DNA of 64,000 bases from Devosia oryzisoli (lineage in GTDB: Bacteria > Pseudomonadota > Alphaproteobacteria > Rhizobiales > Devosiaceae): positions 186,001 to 250,000 of the forward strand of contig NZ_JACYFU010000004.1 in NCBI RefSeq assembly GCF_014837245.1, read 5' to 3'. Of the stretch, positions 26,053 to 34,616 are shown one piece after another. Both the position numbers and the translations under genes were made by a program. The stretch's first letter is position 1. Each line of letters opens with the position of its first letter. The notes under the pieces were generated by a model. The model did no database searches. It was not told where the DNA came from and saw only the letters and a list, made by a program, of their open reading frames with translations.

Positions 26053-26257
26053 GAAAAAGATCCTTTCGGCCCGGCCCATATGGCTGGCCCCAGTCGCTGT
26101 GCGATGGGGGCCAAATCTGTCAAAATTAAGAGAAATGCCCGCATTTCCGGGCGTTCGGGTCCCGGATGCGGATCAAGACTCGCTTTGCTCTCCTTATGGT
26201 CACCAAAGGGTTAATAAAGAGACTCCGCCCACCCCTGCCGGCCCGGTCGCCCCAGCC

Positions 26258-26653
26258 TCAGGCTCGCTCCAGCAGGGCCCGCAGATGCGGCGGCAAGCGG
26301 GCCGCACCGCCCGCTGTCTTGATGGCGGCGACCGTCACGCTGGCACTGGTCAGCAGCGTCTCATCACGGTGAATTGTCTGGGCCAGAACCAGCCGCGCGC
26401 CGCCGGCCCGGTCCACCGTGGTGGAGACGGTCAGCAGGTCGTCGATATGAGCGGCAGCGATATAATCGATGCTCATCGAGCGAACGGCAAAGGCTAGACC
26501 GTCCTTGGCGAGCTCCGAATGATGCACGCCAAGATCACGCAGGAACTCGGTCCGGCCGCGCTCGAAGAACTTCAAATAGGCGGCATGATAGACATTGCCG
26601 GAAAAATCGGTGTCTTCGTAATAGATGCGGACAGCGATCTGGTGCGCGCTCAT
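26258..26653 (-). CDS. ybgC: Tol-Pal-associated acyl-CoA thioesterase YbgC
   Basis: A 131-residue hot-dog-fold thioesterase. The start IRIYYEDTDFSGNVYHAAYLKFFERGR-type block (here VRIYYEDTDFSGNVYHAAYL) carries the active-site aspartate and the tyrosine/histidine motif. The family hydrolyses short-chain acyl-CoA or acyl-carrier protein and is usually the first gene of the tol cluster, as here. Its start overlaps the NUDIX gene end by four bases. About 200 bases separate it from tolQ, so tolQ may have its own promoter. Confidence 0.93.
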   Translation of the reverse strand: MSAHQIAVRIYYEDTDFSGNVYHAAYLKFFERGRTEFLRDLGVHHSELAKDGLAFAVRSMSIDYIAAAHIDDLLTVSTTVDRAGGARLVLAQTIHRDETLLTSASVTVAAIKTAGGAARLPPHLRALLERA

Positions 26654-27150
26654 GCCGTTGGCCGCTCATCGTGAACCACGTGGCTGTGGCCGTCCGGAAG
26701 GGCGCGCAGGAAACCCGGCAGCCAGCGCGGCAGGAGGTTGATCTGCTCGAGCCCCTCCCCCTCGAGCGCGATCCAGTAGAACTGCAGATCATGTCCCTCG
26801 TCGCGCCGCTCGAGCCAGGGCGCGCGCCCGTTTGGCCCCTGGCCCGGCAGTTCGGCGTGATAGAAGAACCCGAGCTCGTGAAAGCTCTCGCCTTCGCGCT
26901 CGTAAAAGCTTTCCGATGTGCCGACCATGCCCCCCACCACGGCCGGCATCGCCAGTTCTTCCTCCAGCTCTCGCTCAAGGCTGAGCCGGCTCGGCTCCCC
27001 CAGTTCCACCCGGCCACCGGGCAGCATGACGTATTGGTCGTCGTCCTCGCGGCACACGAGCACATGGCCCTGCGCGATGATCACCGCGGCCACCCGGTAG
27101 TTGAAGCGGTTGCCGGAAATGGGAAAGCTCAGGACGTGGCGCTCAGGCAT
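26650..27150 (-). CDS. NUDIX hydrolase
   Basis: A 166-residue hydrolase of nucleoside-diphosphate derivatives. The Nudix box is GGRVELGEPSRLSLERELEE followed by ELAM (about 53-76), with all the metal-binding glutamates present. The ATG at 27150 follows GGAGG; the longer frame includes the preceding gene's end. It overlaps the phosphoesterase gene by eight bases and ybgC by four, so translation is coupled. Substrate cannot be inferred. Confidence 0.88.
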   Translation of the reverse strand: MPERHVLSFPISGNRFNYRVAAVIIAQGHVLVCREDDDQYVMLPGGRVELGEPSRLSLERELEEELAMPAVVGGMVGTSESFYEREGESFHELGFFYHAELPGQGPNGRAPWLERRDEGHDLQFYWIALEGEGLEQINLLPRWLPGFLRALPDGHSHVVHDERPTA

Positions 27151-28030
27151 GGTGGCCTCCCAATTCCACAAGGACGATCTCGGACGGCGCGAAGACCCGC
27201 ACCGGTAATCCCGAATACCCCACACCGCCGCCCACGATCAAATGCCGTCCCTCTTCGATGAAATGTCCATGCAGGTACCGCTGCCCGAACCGCGAGGGAA
27301 CGATGGGGGCGTGTCCGAAGAGCTTTACCTGCCCGGCATGCAGATGGCCCGATAGGGTCAGCGCGACCGAGGCAGGAACGTCGGGGAAGATGTCGGGCTC
27401 ATGCGCCAGGAGAAGCGTGGGTGCGCCGGGGGGAACGGCGGACAGCGTTGCAGCCAGATCGGCCATGGAGCGGCCATCGGGCCAATAGGCGGCCTGGTCG
27501 CCCAGCCCGGCCAGCCAGAAGCGGCCGTGCTCGGTCTCGACGGGCGCCGCGCGATTGATGTAGGTGGCAATGCCGGCTTCTTCCAAGGCGACCAGTGCTG
27601 GTGGTCGCGCCTGGGCCGTGCGCCGATGCCCCTCGAGCCGCGGATAGTCGTGATTGCCCAGAATGGCGTGCACGCCCAGTGGCGCCCGCAGTGCCCCCAG
27701 CACCGGTCCCCAGTCTTCTGCCCCCACGCTTCTGGAAAACCGCGGCCCCTCCTCATAATCACCGCCGAGGAGAATGATGTCGGGATTGAGCGCATTGGCC
27801 GCTGCAACCACCTCGCGCAGGACGTCGAGCCCGAAAAACGGCGTCGAGACATGAAGATCGCTAAGGAAGGCGATGCGCAGCGGCAGCTCGCGCGGCCAAG
27901 TCGGCAGCCGCGGCGCGTGCCGCGTGATGCGGACGTGCTCGGGATGGATATGAACCTGCAGGCCCAGCCGGTCGAGGCCGCGGGCCAGCCAGGACGGCCG
28001 CCGCGCCGGGGTGCGGTCAGTCGCCCCCAT
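27143..28030 (-). CDS. Calcineurin-like metallophosphoesterase
   Basis: A protein of about 295 residues with the dimetal phosphoesterase motifs in order: [13 protein letters not shown] (D-x-H), LLGGDYEEG (GD), [12 protein letters not shown] (GNHD), LLLAHEPD (H) and [11 protein letters not shown] (GHxH). It resembles the YkuE/YaeI group that acts on UDP-diacylglucosamine or similar envelope lipids. The start at 28030 overlaps the end of ruvB by 14 bases; the ribosome site is weak, so the exact start is uncertain. Sits in the ruv-tol transcript. Confidence 0.85.
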   Translation of the reverse strand: MGATDRTPARRPSWLARGLDRLGLQVHIHPEHVRITRHAPRLPTWPRELPLRIAFLSDLHVSTPFFGLDVLREVVAAANALNPDIILLGGDYEEGPRFSRSVGAEDWGPVLGALRAPLGVHAILGNHDYPRLEGHRRTAQARPPALVALEEAGIATYINRAAPVETEHGRFWLAGLGDQAAYWPDGRSMADLAATLSAVPPGAPTLLLAHEPDIFPDVPASVALTLSGHLHAGQVKLFGHAPIVPSRFGQRYLHGHFIEEGRHLIVGGGVGYSGLPVRVFAPSEIVLVELGGHHA

Positions 28031-29060
28031 CGTCGCCGTCGAAGAGGTTGGCCTGCAACCCGACAAACCCTTGTGGCACGGACTTTCCGAGGTGCTGGAA
28101 TGCGATTGCGGTGAGCAGCCGGCCGCGCGGCGTGCGCTGGATGAAGCCCTGTTGCAGCAGATAGGGTTCCACGATTTCCTCGATCGCATCGCGCGGTTCG
28201 CTCAGCGCGGCCGCGATGGTCTCGATGCCGACCGGGCCTCCGCCGTAGAAATCGGCGATGGTGGTGAGGTAGCGCCGGTCCAGCTGGTCAAGCCCGCGCG
28301 CGTCCACATCGAGCCGCAACAGCGCCTTGTCGGCCAACACGCTGTTGACCTCCTGCGCCCCGTCGACGGTGGCAAAATCGATGACGCGACGCAACAGGCG
28401 TCCGGCGATGCGTGGCGTGCCCCGCGAGCGCCGCGCGACTTCAAGCGCCCCATCGGGCGACATGGGCATGCCCAGGAGCCGCGCCCCCCGCGTCACGATC
28501 TGCACCAGCTCTTCGGGCGTATAGAAATTGAGCCGCACCGGTATGCCGAACCGGTCGCGTAGCGGCGTCGTGAGGAGCCCGGCCCGGGTCGTGGCGCCGA
28601 CAAGCGTGAACTTGGCGAGGTCAATCCGCACCGACCGTGCGGCCGGTCCTTCGCCAATGATGAGATCGAGCTGGAAATCCTCCATCGCCGGATAAAGCAC
28701 TTCCTCGATGGCCGGGTTGAGACGGTGGATTTCGTCGATGAAGAGCACATCGCGCTCTTCGAGATTGGTCAGCAGCGCCGCTAGGTCCCCCGCCTTGGCA
28801 ATCACCGGACCGGACGTGGCGCGAAATCCCACGCCCAGTTCCTTGGCGATGATCTGCGCCAGCGTCGTCTTGCCCAGCCCCGGCGGCCCCACGAAGAGAA
28901 CATGGTCTAGCGCGCTGCCTCGCTTCCTGGCTGCCTCGATGAAGACCTCGAGGTTGGCGCGCGCGGCTGCCTGGCCCACGAAATCGGTAAAGCCCGACGG
29001 GCGCAGCGAAACGTCGAGCGGATCGTCGCGCCCTTCATTGGCAGAGGTGAGAGAAGTCAC
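28017..29060 (-). CDS. ruvB: Holliday junction branch migration ATPase RuvB
   Basis: A 347-residue AAA+ motor. It has the N-terminal [20 protein letters not shown], Walker [20 protein letters not shown] (about 57-75), Walker [12 protein letters not shown], sensor 1 [19 protein letters not shown] with the arginine finger, and a C-terminal winged helix with [13 protein letters not shown]. It drives branch migration with RuvA. The ATG overlaps the vapC stop by four bases (ATGA), an unusual coupling. Confidence 0.97.
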   Translation of the reverse strand: MTSLTSANEGRDDPLDVSLRPSGFTDFVGQAAARANLEVFIEAARKRGSALDHVLFVGPPGLGKTTLAQIIAKELGVGFRATSGPVIAKAGDLAALLTNLEERDVLFIDEIHRLNPAIEEVLYPAMEDFQLDLIIGEGPAARSVRIDLAKFTLVGATTRAGLLTTPLRDRFGIPVRLNFYTPEELVQIVTRGARLLGMPMSPDGALEVARRSRGTPRIAGRLLRRVIDFATVDGAQEVNSVLADKALLRLDVDARGLDQLDRRYLTTIADFYGGGPVGIETIAAALSEPRDAIEEIVEPYLLQQGFIQRTPRGRLLTAIAFQHLGKSVPQGFVGLQANLFDGDDGGD

Positions 29061-29455
29061 GCGAGCAATTCCATTCCCGGGATGCGTTCAGCGGCCAGCT
29101 TGTCGAACGTCACGGTCTTGGCCGCCCCCGCCCCTTCGGCAACCGCAACGATGATACAGTCTGAGATATCGGCGCTCTTCCTGGCCGCCAGGGCGACTGC
29201 AGCGCGGATCAGGTCACCAGTCTCGACATAAACATTTGTGCTCTCGAACAGCCATTCGAGTGCGTCACGAACATCCGTGTTGGAAAGACCATATGTGCGC
29301 GTCAGCACCCAGACCAGCTCTGTGAGGACCACGGCGCTGACAAAGGCGGGGTCTGCATCCGATCTCGCCCGCATGAAGTCCACCGCGATCGCCCGCTGAT
29401 CGGGATCATCGTCAACAAAGATTCGCGCCAGGATATTGGTGTCGATGCCAATCAT
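29057..29455 (-). CDS. vapC: VapC-type PIN domain ribonuclease toxin
   Basis: A 132-residue PIN-domain toxin. The acidic active-site residues appear in [16 protein letters not shown] (about 2-17), [12 protein letters not shown] (E around 46), [12 protein letters not shown] (D around 97) and TVTFDKLA (D around 117). VapC proteins cut tRNA or rRNA when their antitoxin is lost. It begins directly after the vapB stop (TAAATG) and ends inside the ruvB start. The module lies between ruvA and ruvB. Confidence 0.88.
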   Translation of the reverse strand: MIGIDTNILARIFVDDDPDQRAIAVDFMRARSDADPAFVSAVVLTELVWVLTRTYGLSNTDVRDALEWLFESTNVYVETGDLIRAAVALAARKSADISDCIIVAVAEGAGAAKTVTFDKLAAERIPGMELLA

Positions 29456-29734
29456 TTATCGGCCGAAAGACCGCTGCACGCGCTCCACGATAGCGTCACC
29501 AATAGCCTCTTCCATTTCTTCCACCGTCGCGTGCCGGCCGTTGGGCGGAACCAAGGGGACGAAATCTTCAAGCCTCCGGGTCTTGGCTCGCACCGTCAGT
29601 TCCCCGTCCTCATAAGTCCAAGTCAGAGGGGTACCATCCTTTATGCCCATGACCTCACGGACCTGCTTGGGGATGGTCGTCTGCCCTTTGCTCGTTGCCT
29701 TAGAGCCTCCCACAACCTTTGCGCGCGTATTCAT
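29456..29734 (-). CDS. vapB: VapB-type antitoxin (AbrB/SpoVT fold)
   Basis: A 92-residue antitoxin. The N-terminal swapped-hairpin DNA-binding domain is visible as KATSKGQTTIPKQVREVMGI then KDGTPLTWTYEDGELTV. The acidic C-terminal tail (about 60-92, TVEEMEEAIGDAIVERVQ) is where the toxin would be bound. The ATG at 29734 follows GGAG. The usual role is neutralising VapC and repressing the pair's own promoter. It starts 59 bases after the ruvA stop, room for an autoregulated promoter. Confidence 0.85.
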   Translation of the reverse strand: MNTRAKVVGGSKATSKGQTTIPKQVREVMGIKDGTPLTWTYEDGELTVRAKTRRLEDFVPLVPPNGRHATVEEMEEAIGDAIVERVQRSFGR

Positions 29735-29793
29735 CGCCCAGCTCCCGTTCCTTACAGGGCAAAAATAGTAAGGAGCCACCCCCAGCACAAGGA

Positions 29794-30411
29794 TTATTGG
29801 CTCAATTCCCGCAGCCCCAGCCGGATCAGTTTTTCCGTGGGCGTCGCATCGCCCTCACGCGCAACGACACGCGCGACGGCGGCGGAGGCCTGGGCGCTGG
29901 AATATCCCAGATTGGTTAATGCGGAAACCGCGTCGGCCACGTTGCCCGATGCCACGCCTTCACCCAGCGCCGATTGAAGGCCGAGCGTGCCGGCATCGAC
30001 CGCGCCGATCGCCGGTACCTTGCCCTTGAGCTCGGTGACCACGCGGGTGGCGAGCTTGGGTCCGACCCCGTTGGCCCGGCCGATCATCGCTTTGTCCTGC
30101 AGGGCAACGGCGCTGGAGAGTTCGGCCAGCGACATGATCGAGAGAATCGCCAAAGCCACGCGCGATCCCACGCCCTGGACAGTGGTGAGCAGGTTGAACC
30201 AGCTTTTTTCGGCCTCGCTGGAAAAGCCGTAAAGACGGATCATATCTTCGCGCACGATGGTTTCGATGAACACGACCGTCGCTTCGCCCACCCGCGGGAG
30301 GGCCTGCAGCGTCCGGCCCGAACAGAACACTTCGTAGCAGACGCCACCGCAGTCGATCAGCACCCAATCGTCGCCAAAGCTGTCCACAATGCCTTTGAGC
30401 TTGCCGATCAT
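29794..30411 (-). CDS. ruvA: Holliday junction DNA helicase subunit RuvA
   Basis: A 205-residue protein. It has the N-terminal OB-fold [20 protein letters not shown], the two helix-hairpin-helix segments ([14 protein letters not shown] and [19 protein letters not shown]), and a C-terminal RuvB-binding domain with [16 protein letters not shown]. It holds the Holliday junction for RuvB and RuvC. The ATG overlaps the ruvC stop by four bases. Confidence 0.97.
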   Translation of the reverse strand: MIGKLKGIVDSFGDDWVLIDCGGVCYEVFCSGRTLQALPRVGEATVVFIETIVREDMIRLYGFSSEAEKSWFNLLTTVQGVGSRVALAILSIMSLAELSSAVALQDKAMIGRANGVGPKLATRVVTELKGKVPAIGAVDAGTLGLQSALGEGVASGNVADAVSALTNLGYSSAQASAAVARVVAREGDATPTEKLIRLGLRELSQ

Positions 30412-30914
30412 GCCAGCGCCTTCGCCCGCATGGCGGCACCGCGATGATGGGCGTGACAGATGGCGATGGCCAGGGCGTCCGCGGCGTCGGCCCCCTTGAT
30501 CGTGGCCGTGGGCAGCAGCGTCTTCACCATGAGCTGGATCTGGTTCTTGTCGGCATGACCGGTTCCGACGACGGACTTCTTGACCAGGTTGGCTGCATAT
30601 TCGGAGACCGGCAAGCCGCGCAAGGCCGGCGTCACCAGGACCACGCCGCGCGCCTGCCCCAGGATCAGCGCCGAGCGCGGTCCGGCATTGACGAACGTTT
30701 CCTCCACCGCCACCTCATCGGGCGCCTGGTCGTCCAGGACCCCGGTAATGCCTTCCGACAGCGCTGCAAGCCGCTCGGCCAGGGAGCCCTCGAGCGGCGG
30801 TTTCACCGTCCCTCCGGCAACGAAGCGCAGGCGATTGTCCACAGCTTCGATGACGCCCCAGCCGCAGCGCCGCAGCCCGGGGTCGATGCCAATGATTCGT
30901 ACAGGCTTTGTCAT
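30408..30914 (-). CDS. ruvC: Crossover junction endodeoxyribonuclease RuvC
   Basis: A 168-residue resolvase. The catalytic acids are visible in [15 protein letters not shown] (D), [11 protein letters not shown] (E) and near the end in [17 protein letters not shown] (paired D). The start at 30914 gives [13 protein letters not shown], the family's usual length; the longer frame has no support. It nicks Holliday junctions symmetrically. First gene of the ruv block, divergent from the diguanylate cyclase gene. Confidence 0.97.
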   Translation of the reverse strand: MTKPVRIIGIDPGLRRCGWGVIEAVDNRLRFVAGGTVKPPLEGSLAERLAALSEGITGVLDDQAPDEVAVEETFVNAGPRSALILGQARGVVLVTPALRGLPVSEYAANLVKKSVVGTGHADKNQIQLMVKTLLPTATIKGADAADALAIAICHAHHRGAAMRAKALA

Positions 30915-31174
30915 GCGCACCCTTGTATCAGCTTGCGCAAGACTACCAAGCCAGAAGTGAACAAAAAGGCAACACTGAAATCGTGATCGCCAAGCATCCA
31001 ATTTTATCCAGCCCGCGAACTTCTCATTGAGGACCGTGGTTTAGGCTGAAGTCGGGAATGCGGGAGTGGACGGATGGGTTGGACCGATGATGCGAGGAAC
31101 TGCGGAAGAGCAACCCGTCCCCGTCAGCATCCATGGCCACAGGGATTGATCTGCCCCGCGTCAGGTCGGCGCCA

Positions 31175-32029
31175 ATGAGCGCCACCCGGAAAGCCAAACG
31201 GCTCCCGCGCCTCACCAGCGTCGGGCGTGTCACCGTGTTCGGCACCCTGGGCTGCGTGCTGATCGCAGTGCTGTTCAACCTTATCACGTTTAGCGACATG
31301 CCCGCCGAAGTCCGCTTCCGCGGCGTGATCTCCGGCATCGCGCTGCCGATCCTCTTATGCGTCCCGATGTTCTTTCACGTCAGCGTGCGGCTGCGGCAAC
31401 TGGCGCAGACCAATCGCCGCCTCGATCTGCTGGCACGGACGGACAGCCTCACGGCCTGCCTCAACCGCGGCGCCTTCATCACCAGGGTGGAGGGGGTTCT
31501 CACCGGCGAGACCCGCCCCGAGCGCGGCGCACTGCTCATGGTGGACGCGGACAATTTCAAGTCCATCAACGACATCTATGGGCACAGCGTCGGCGACGAC
31601 GCCCTCACGATCATCGCCCGCTCGATCAGGGCGGTGCTGCGCGCGGGAGACATGGTAGGGCGCATGGGCGGCGAGGAATTCGCCGTGTTCCTGCCCGGGC
31701 TCAACGAGACGCAGGCCGCACTGGTGGCCGAACGGGTCCGGCGCGCGGTCAACCTCGCCGTGTTCCAGCCCGACGGCAAGCAGCGGCCGCTCTCGGTCAG
31801 TGTCGGCGGCGTCTCCTACGAGCGCACCGCGAGCTTCCACGAGCTGTTCCGCATCGCCGATCAGCGGCTCTACAGCGCCAAGCAGGCGGGCCGAAATCGT
31901 TCGATACTGGTGAGCCTTGAAGACCACCCCTTCATCGACATGCCCATGGCGCCGGCCAATGCCGACACTGGTACCTACCCGATGACTGCAGTTGCGCCGA
32001 GCGCTCGCGCCGCTGCGGCCGGCGCCTGA
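31175..32029 (+). CDS. Membrane-bound diguanylate cyclase (GGDEF domain)
   Basis: A protein of about 284 residues with two membrane spans (VFGTLGCVLIAVLFNLITF and GVISGIALPILLCVPMFF) and a C-terminal GGDEF domain. The substrate block is LLMVDADNFKSINDIYGHSV, the catalytic site GGEEF, and the inhibitory site RAGD lies five residues before it, so product inhibition by c-di-GMP is likely. An alternative ATG at 31133 would add 14 residues. No sensory domain is present, which leaves its input unknown. Confidence 0.9.
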   Translation: MSATRKAKRLPRLTSVGRVTVFGTLGCVLIAVLFNLITFSDMPAEVRFRGVISGIALPILLCVPMFFHVSVRLRQLAQTNRRLDLLARTDSLTACLNRGAFITRVEGVLTGETRPERGALLMVDADNFKSINDIYGHSVGDDALTIIARSIRAVLRAGDMVGRMGGEEFAVFLPGLNETQAALVAERVRRAVNLAVFQPDGKQRPLSVSVGGVSYERTASFHELFRIADQRLYSAKQAGRNRSILVSLEDHPFIDMPMAPANADTGTYPMTAVAPSARAAAAGA

Positions 32030-32055
32030 GCAAGACCTGAAAAATCTGGCAGACG

Positions 32056-32076
32056 GGAGCCCGCTCCAGGGGCTCC
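32056..32076. terminator. Hairpin between convergent diguanylate cyclase and yebC genes
   Basis: GGAGCCC (32056-32062) pairs with GGGCTCC (32070-32076). On the minus strand a run of T (ATTTTT) comes about 10 bases after the stem. It sits in the gap between two convergent stops and may serve both genes weakly. Confidence 0.4.
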
Positions 32077-32083
32077 TCCGCGA

Positions 32084-32830
32084 TCAGTCCTCCAGCTTGG
32101 CGGCTTCCTCGTCACTCATGTCGAAATTGGAATAGACGTTCTGCACGTCGTCGTCTTCTTCCAGGATCGAAATGAGCTTGAGCAGGGTGGCGCCCTTTTC
32201 GGCATCGATCGGCGTCTCGTTCTGGGGGCGCCAGATCGCCTTCACCGATTCAGCCTCGCCCAGCACCTTTTCGAGCTCAGCCGAAACCTCTGCCATCGCC
32301 TCGAACGAGGTGTAGATGTAGTGCCCCTCATCGTCGCTCTCGACATCGTCGGCGCCGGCCTCGATGGCCGCTTCCATCACCTTGTCTTCCGACCCGGCCG
32401 AGGCCGGATAGGTGATCTCGCCCACGCGATCGAACATGAAGCCGACCGAGCCGGTTTCACCCAGGGCGCCACCGTTCTTTGAAAAGTAGGAGCGCACGTT
32501 CGACGCGGTGCGGTTGCGGTTGTCGGTCAGCGCTTCGACGATAATGGCGACGCCGCCCGGACCATAGCCCTCATAGCGGATCTCGTCGTAGTTCTCGCCA
32601 TCATTGCCCGACGCCTTCTTGATGGCGCGGTCGATATTGTCCTTGGGCATGGACTGGGCGCGCGCATTGGCGACGGCAAGGCGCAGGCGCGCGTTGAAGG
32701 CCGGATCGGGCTGACCCATCTTCGCGGCCACGGTGATTTCGCGGGCCAGCTTGGAGAAGACCTTGGAGCGCGCCGCATCGGACTTGCCCTTGCGATGCAT
32801 GATATTCTTGGCGTGTGAATGGCCGGCCAT
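32084..32830 (-). CDS. yebC: YebC/PmpR family protein
   Basis: A 248-residue protein with the family start [20 protein letters not shown] and the blocks [20 protein letters not shown] and [20 protein letters not shown]. YebC proteins were long called transcriptional regulators, and recent work links them to translation through proline stretches. The position next to ruvC, with the diguanylate cyclase gene between, is the classical rhizobial neighbourhood. Confidence 0.95.
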   Translation of the reverse strand: MAGHSHAKNIMHRKGKSDAARSKVFSKLAREITVAAKMGQPDPAFNARLRLAVANARAQSMPKDNIDRAIKKASGNDGENYDEIRYEGYGPGGVAIIVEALTDNRNRTASNVRSYFSKNGGALGETGSVGFMFDRVGEITYPASAGSEDKVMEAAIEAGADDVESDDEGHYIYTSFEAMAEVSAELEKVLGEAESVKAIWRPQNETPIDAEKGATLLKLISILEEDDDVQNVYSNFDMSDEEAAKLED

Positions 32831-32938
32831 TCGGTACCTCGGCTGAAGAAGTCTGGATTTCGGCGCCGCTTATAGGGGCAGGATCGGCAAAAAGAAAGCT
32901 CCCGCCCGTAAGCGCCAATGCCGCCCCAAGCCGAAAGA

Positions 32939-33757
32939 TCAGGCGAAGGCGGGAAGTGCCTGCGCCAGCACGCCTCCGATGCGCACCGGGGAGACGGTGC
33001 GCGCCAGCCCGCTGGCCGGGTCGGTTTCGACCGCAACGCCACACAGCGTCGCTTCGCCCTCGGCGGGGGTGAAGCGGCCATTGGGGATCCCGGTGAGGAA
33101 GCGGTTGAGCGGCTCCTCGGTGTCGGTGCCGATGATGCTGTCGAAATCGCCGCACATGCCGGCGTCGGCCATGAAGCCGGTGCCACCCTTGAGCACCCGG
33201 TGGTCGGCTGTCGGCAGGTGCGTGTGCGTTCCTACCACCAGCGTCGCCCGGCCATCGAGGAAATGTCCCATGGCCTGGATTTCCGACGTCGCCTCGGTGT
33301 GGAAATCGACGATCACCGCGTCCGCCTGTTCCCCGAGAGGGCAGGCCTCCACCGCCTTTTCCACCGGCCGGAACGGATCGTCGGCCGGTCCCATGAACAC
33401 GCGGCCCAGCGCGTTGACCACGAGCACGCGGTGGCCGTTACGCCCCTCCACCATCATCGCGCCACGACCCGGCGTGCCGCCCGGCATGTTGATAGGCCGC
33501 AGCAGGGTGTTCTCGCGCTCGATATAGCTCAGCGCCTCGCGCTGGTCGAAGGCATGGTCGCCAAGCGTCACGATATCCGCCCCCGCGTCGCGGAGGCCCT
33601 TGAAATGGCTCTCGGTCAGGCCTCGCCCGTGGCTCGCATTTTCGCCGTTGATCACGACAAAGTCGAAGCCATGCTGGGCGATCAGCCCCGGCAGCCGTTC
33701 GCTCACGGCATCGCGGCCGGCGCGGCCCATCACGTCACCCAGAAAAAGCAGCCTCAT
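32939..33757 (-). CDS. YmdB-type metallophosphoesterase (TIGR00282 family)
   Basis: A 272-residue cytosolic phosphoesterase: MRLLFLGDVMGRAGRDAVSE, VVINGENASHGRGLTESHF, TLGDHAFDQREAL, VVGTHTHLPTADHRVL and FMADAGMCGDFDSIIG are the metal-binding blocks. Bacillus YmdB is a 2',3'- or 3',5'-cyclic nucleotide phosphodiesterase affecting biofilm development. Overlaps the fau gene by four bases (ATGA), a widely conserved pairing in alphaproteobacteria. Confidence 0.9.
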   Translation of the reverse strand: MRLLFLGDVMGRAGRDAVSERLPGLIAQHGFDFVVINGENASHGRGLTESHFKGLRDAGADIVTLGDHAFDQREALSYIERENTLLRPINMPGGTPGRGAMMVEGRNGHRVLVVNALGRVFMGPADDPFRPVEKAVEACPLGEQADAVIVDFHTEATSEIQAMGHFLDGRATLVVGTHTHLPTADHRVLKGGTGFMADAGMCGDFDSIIGTDTEEPLNRFLTGIPNGRFTPAEGEATLCGVAVETDPASGLARTVSPVRIGGVLAQALPAFA

Positions 33758-34341
33758 GCGCGGGCCCTGAAGAAACGGACGCCACTTTCCGTGACGACGG
33801 CATCGAGCGGCATGTCGTGGTCCTCGCGCGGGATGTCGGGCAGTTCCTGTGCGTCGAACGCCAGCCCCACGAGCAGCGGCTTTCTGCTCAAGGCGGCCAA
33901 GGTCCTGTCATAGTAACCCCCACCATAGCCCAGCCGCGTTCCTTGGCCATCGAACCCCAGGAGCGGCACGAGGATGATGTCCGGCTCAGCGCGCGGCGCG
34001 GAGTCGGCGGGCGCCAGCGTGCCGAAACCGGCTTCATAGAGCGGCTGGTCCGCCTCCCAGACCCGCATGTCGAGTGGTGTCTCGTCGCCGGTGACAACCG
34101 GAAGAACGACCCTTTGTCCGCTGTCCATCAGCCGCACCAGGATCGGCTGACAATCGAGTTCATCGCGGATGCGCCAATAGGCGGCCACCACGTCGTCTGC
34201 GCCGAAGGCAATGGCATCGAAGAAATGGCGGGCGACCTGCTCGGCCGCATCGGCACGATACTGGGTCGAGAGCGCCCCACGCCGTGCATGGGCCTCGCGC
34301 CGCAGTTGCGCCTTGCTCTCCTCGAATGCAGTTTCGGCCAT
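33754..34341 (-). CDS. fau: 5-formyltetrahydrofolate cyclo-ligase
   Basis: A 195-residue enzyme converting 5-formyl-THF to 5,10-methenyl-THF with ATP. The start MAETAFEESKAQLRREAHAR is followed by a conserved block near VAAYWRIRDELD, LVPLLGFDGQGTRLGYGGGY and YDRTL (the ATP/folate-binding motif). Start 34341 is chosen because the longer frame covers the probable 6S RNA. In many proteobacteria this gene is the one directly downstream of ssrS, as here. Confidence 0.93.
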   Translation of the reverse strand: MAETAFEESKAQLRREAHARRGALSTQYRADAAEQVARHFFDAIAFGADDVVAAYWRIRDELDCQPILVRLMDSGQRVVLPVVTGDETPLDMRVWEADQPLYEAGFGTLAPADSAPRAEPDIILVPLLGFDGQGTRLGYGGGYYDRTLAALSRKPLLVGLAFDAQELPDIPREDHDMPLDAVVTESGVRFFRARA

Positions 34342-34353
34342 GCCACCTCGGCT

Positions 34354-34511
34354 GAAAATCTGTGCCGCCCTGGCCGTGGGAGCGTTCGATCCCGGGAACC
34401 TACTCACGTAGGTGGGCGCCGTATGTCCGAGCCCACGGGCCCGGTCAGGGACAGCTCCCTTAGGATCGATTAAGGCCCCGGGGATGTGAATGTCCACACG
34501 CGCCGGGCAGC
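34354..34511 (-). ncRNA. ssrS: Probable 6S RNA (ssrS)
   Basis: On the minus strand a promoter (TTGCAG, 16 bases, TATATC) points to a transcript starting near 34511. Its 5' end GCTGCCC pairs with GGGCGGC near 34364, continued by GGC and CGTG with CACG and GCC, giving about 16 pairs. Inside, TCGATCC pairs with GGATCGA around a large interrupted rod with a central bubble. This is the 6S RNA architecture, and the position upstream of fau and close to zapA is the classical one. 6S RNA binds RNA polymerase holoenzyme. The exact ends are estimates. Confidence 0.65.
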
Positions 34512-34517
34512 CCGCCT

Positions 34518-34546
34518 GATATAGGCGCTTTGCCCCAGGCTGCAAA
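34518..34546 (-). promoter_or_regulatory. Promoter of the probable 6S RNA
   Basis: On the minus strand TTGCAG (about 34540-34545) and TATATC (34518-34523) are 16 bases apart. The predicted transcription start near 34511 coincides with the 5' strand of the closing stem of the RNA. Confidence 0.5.
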
Positions 34547-34616
34547 GCCTTCAACGCGCGTTCAACACATTGTTCCGCGCTGCACCAATTCGCGCAGATC
34601 GGCTATGTTGGCGCCG

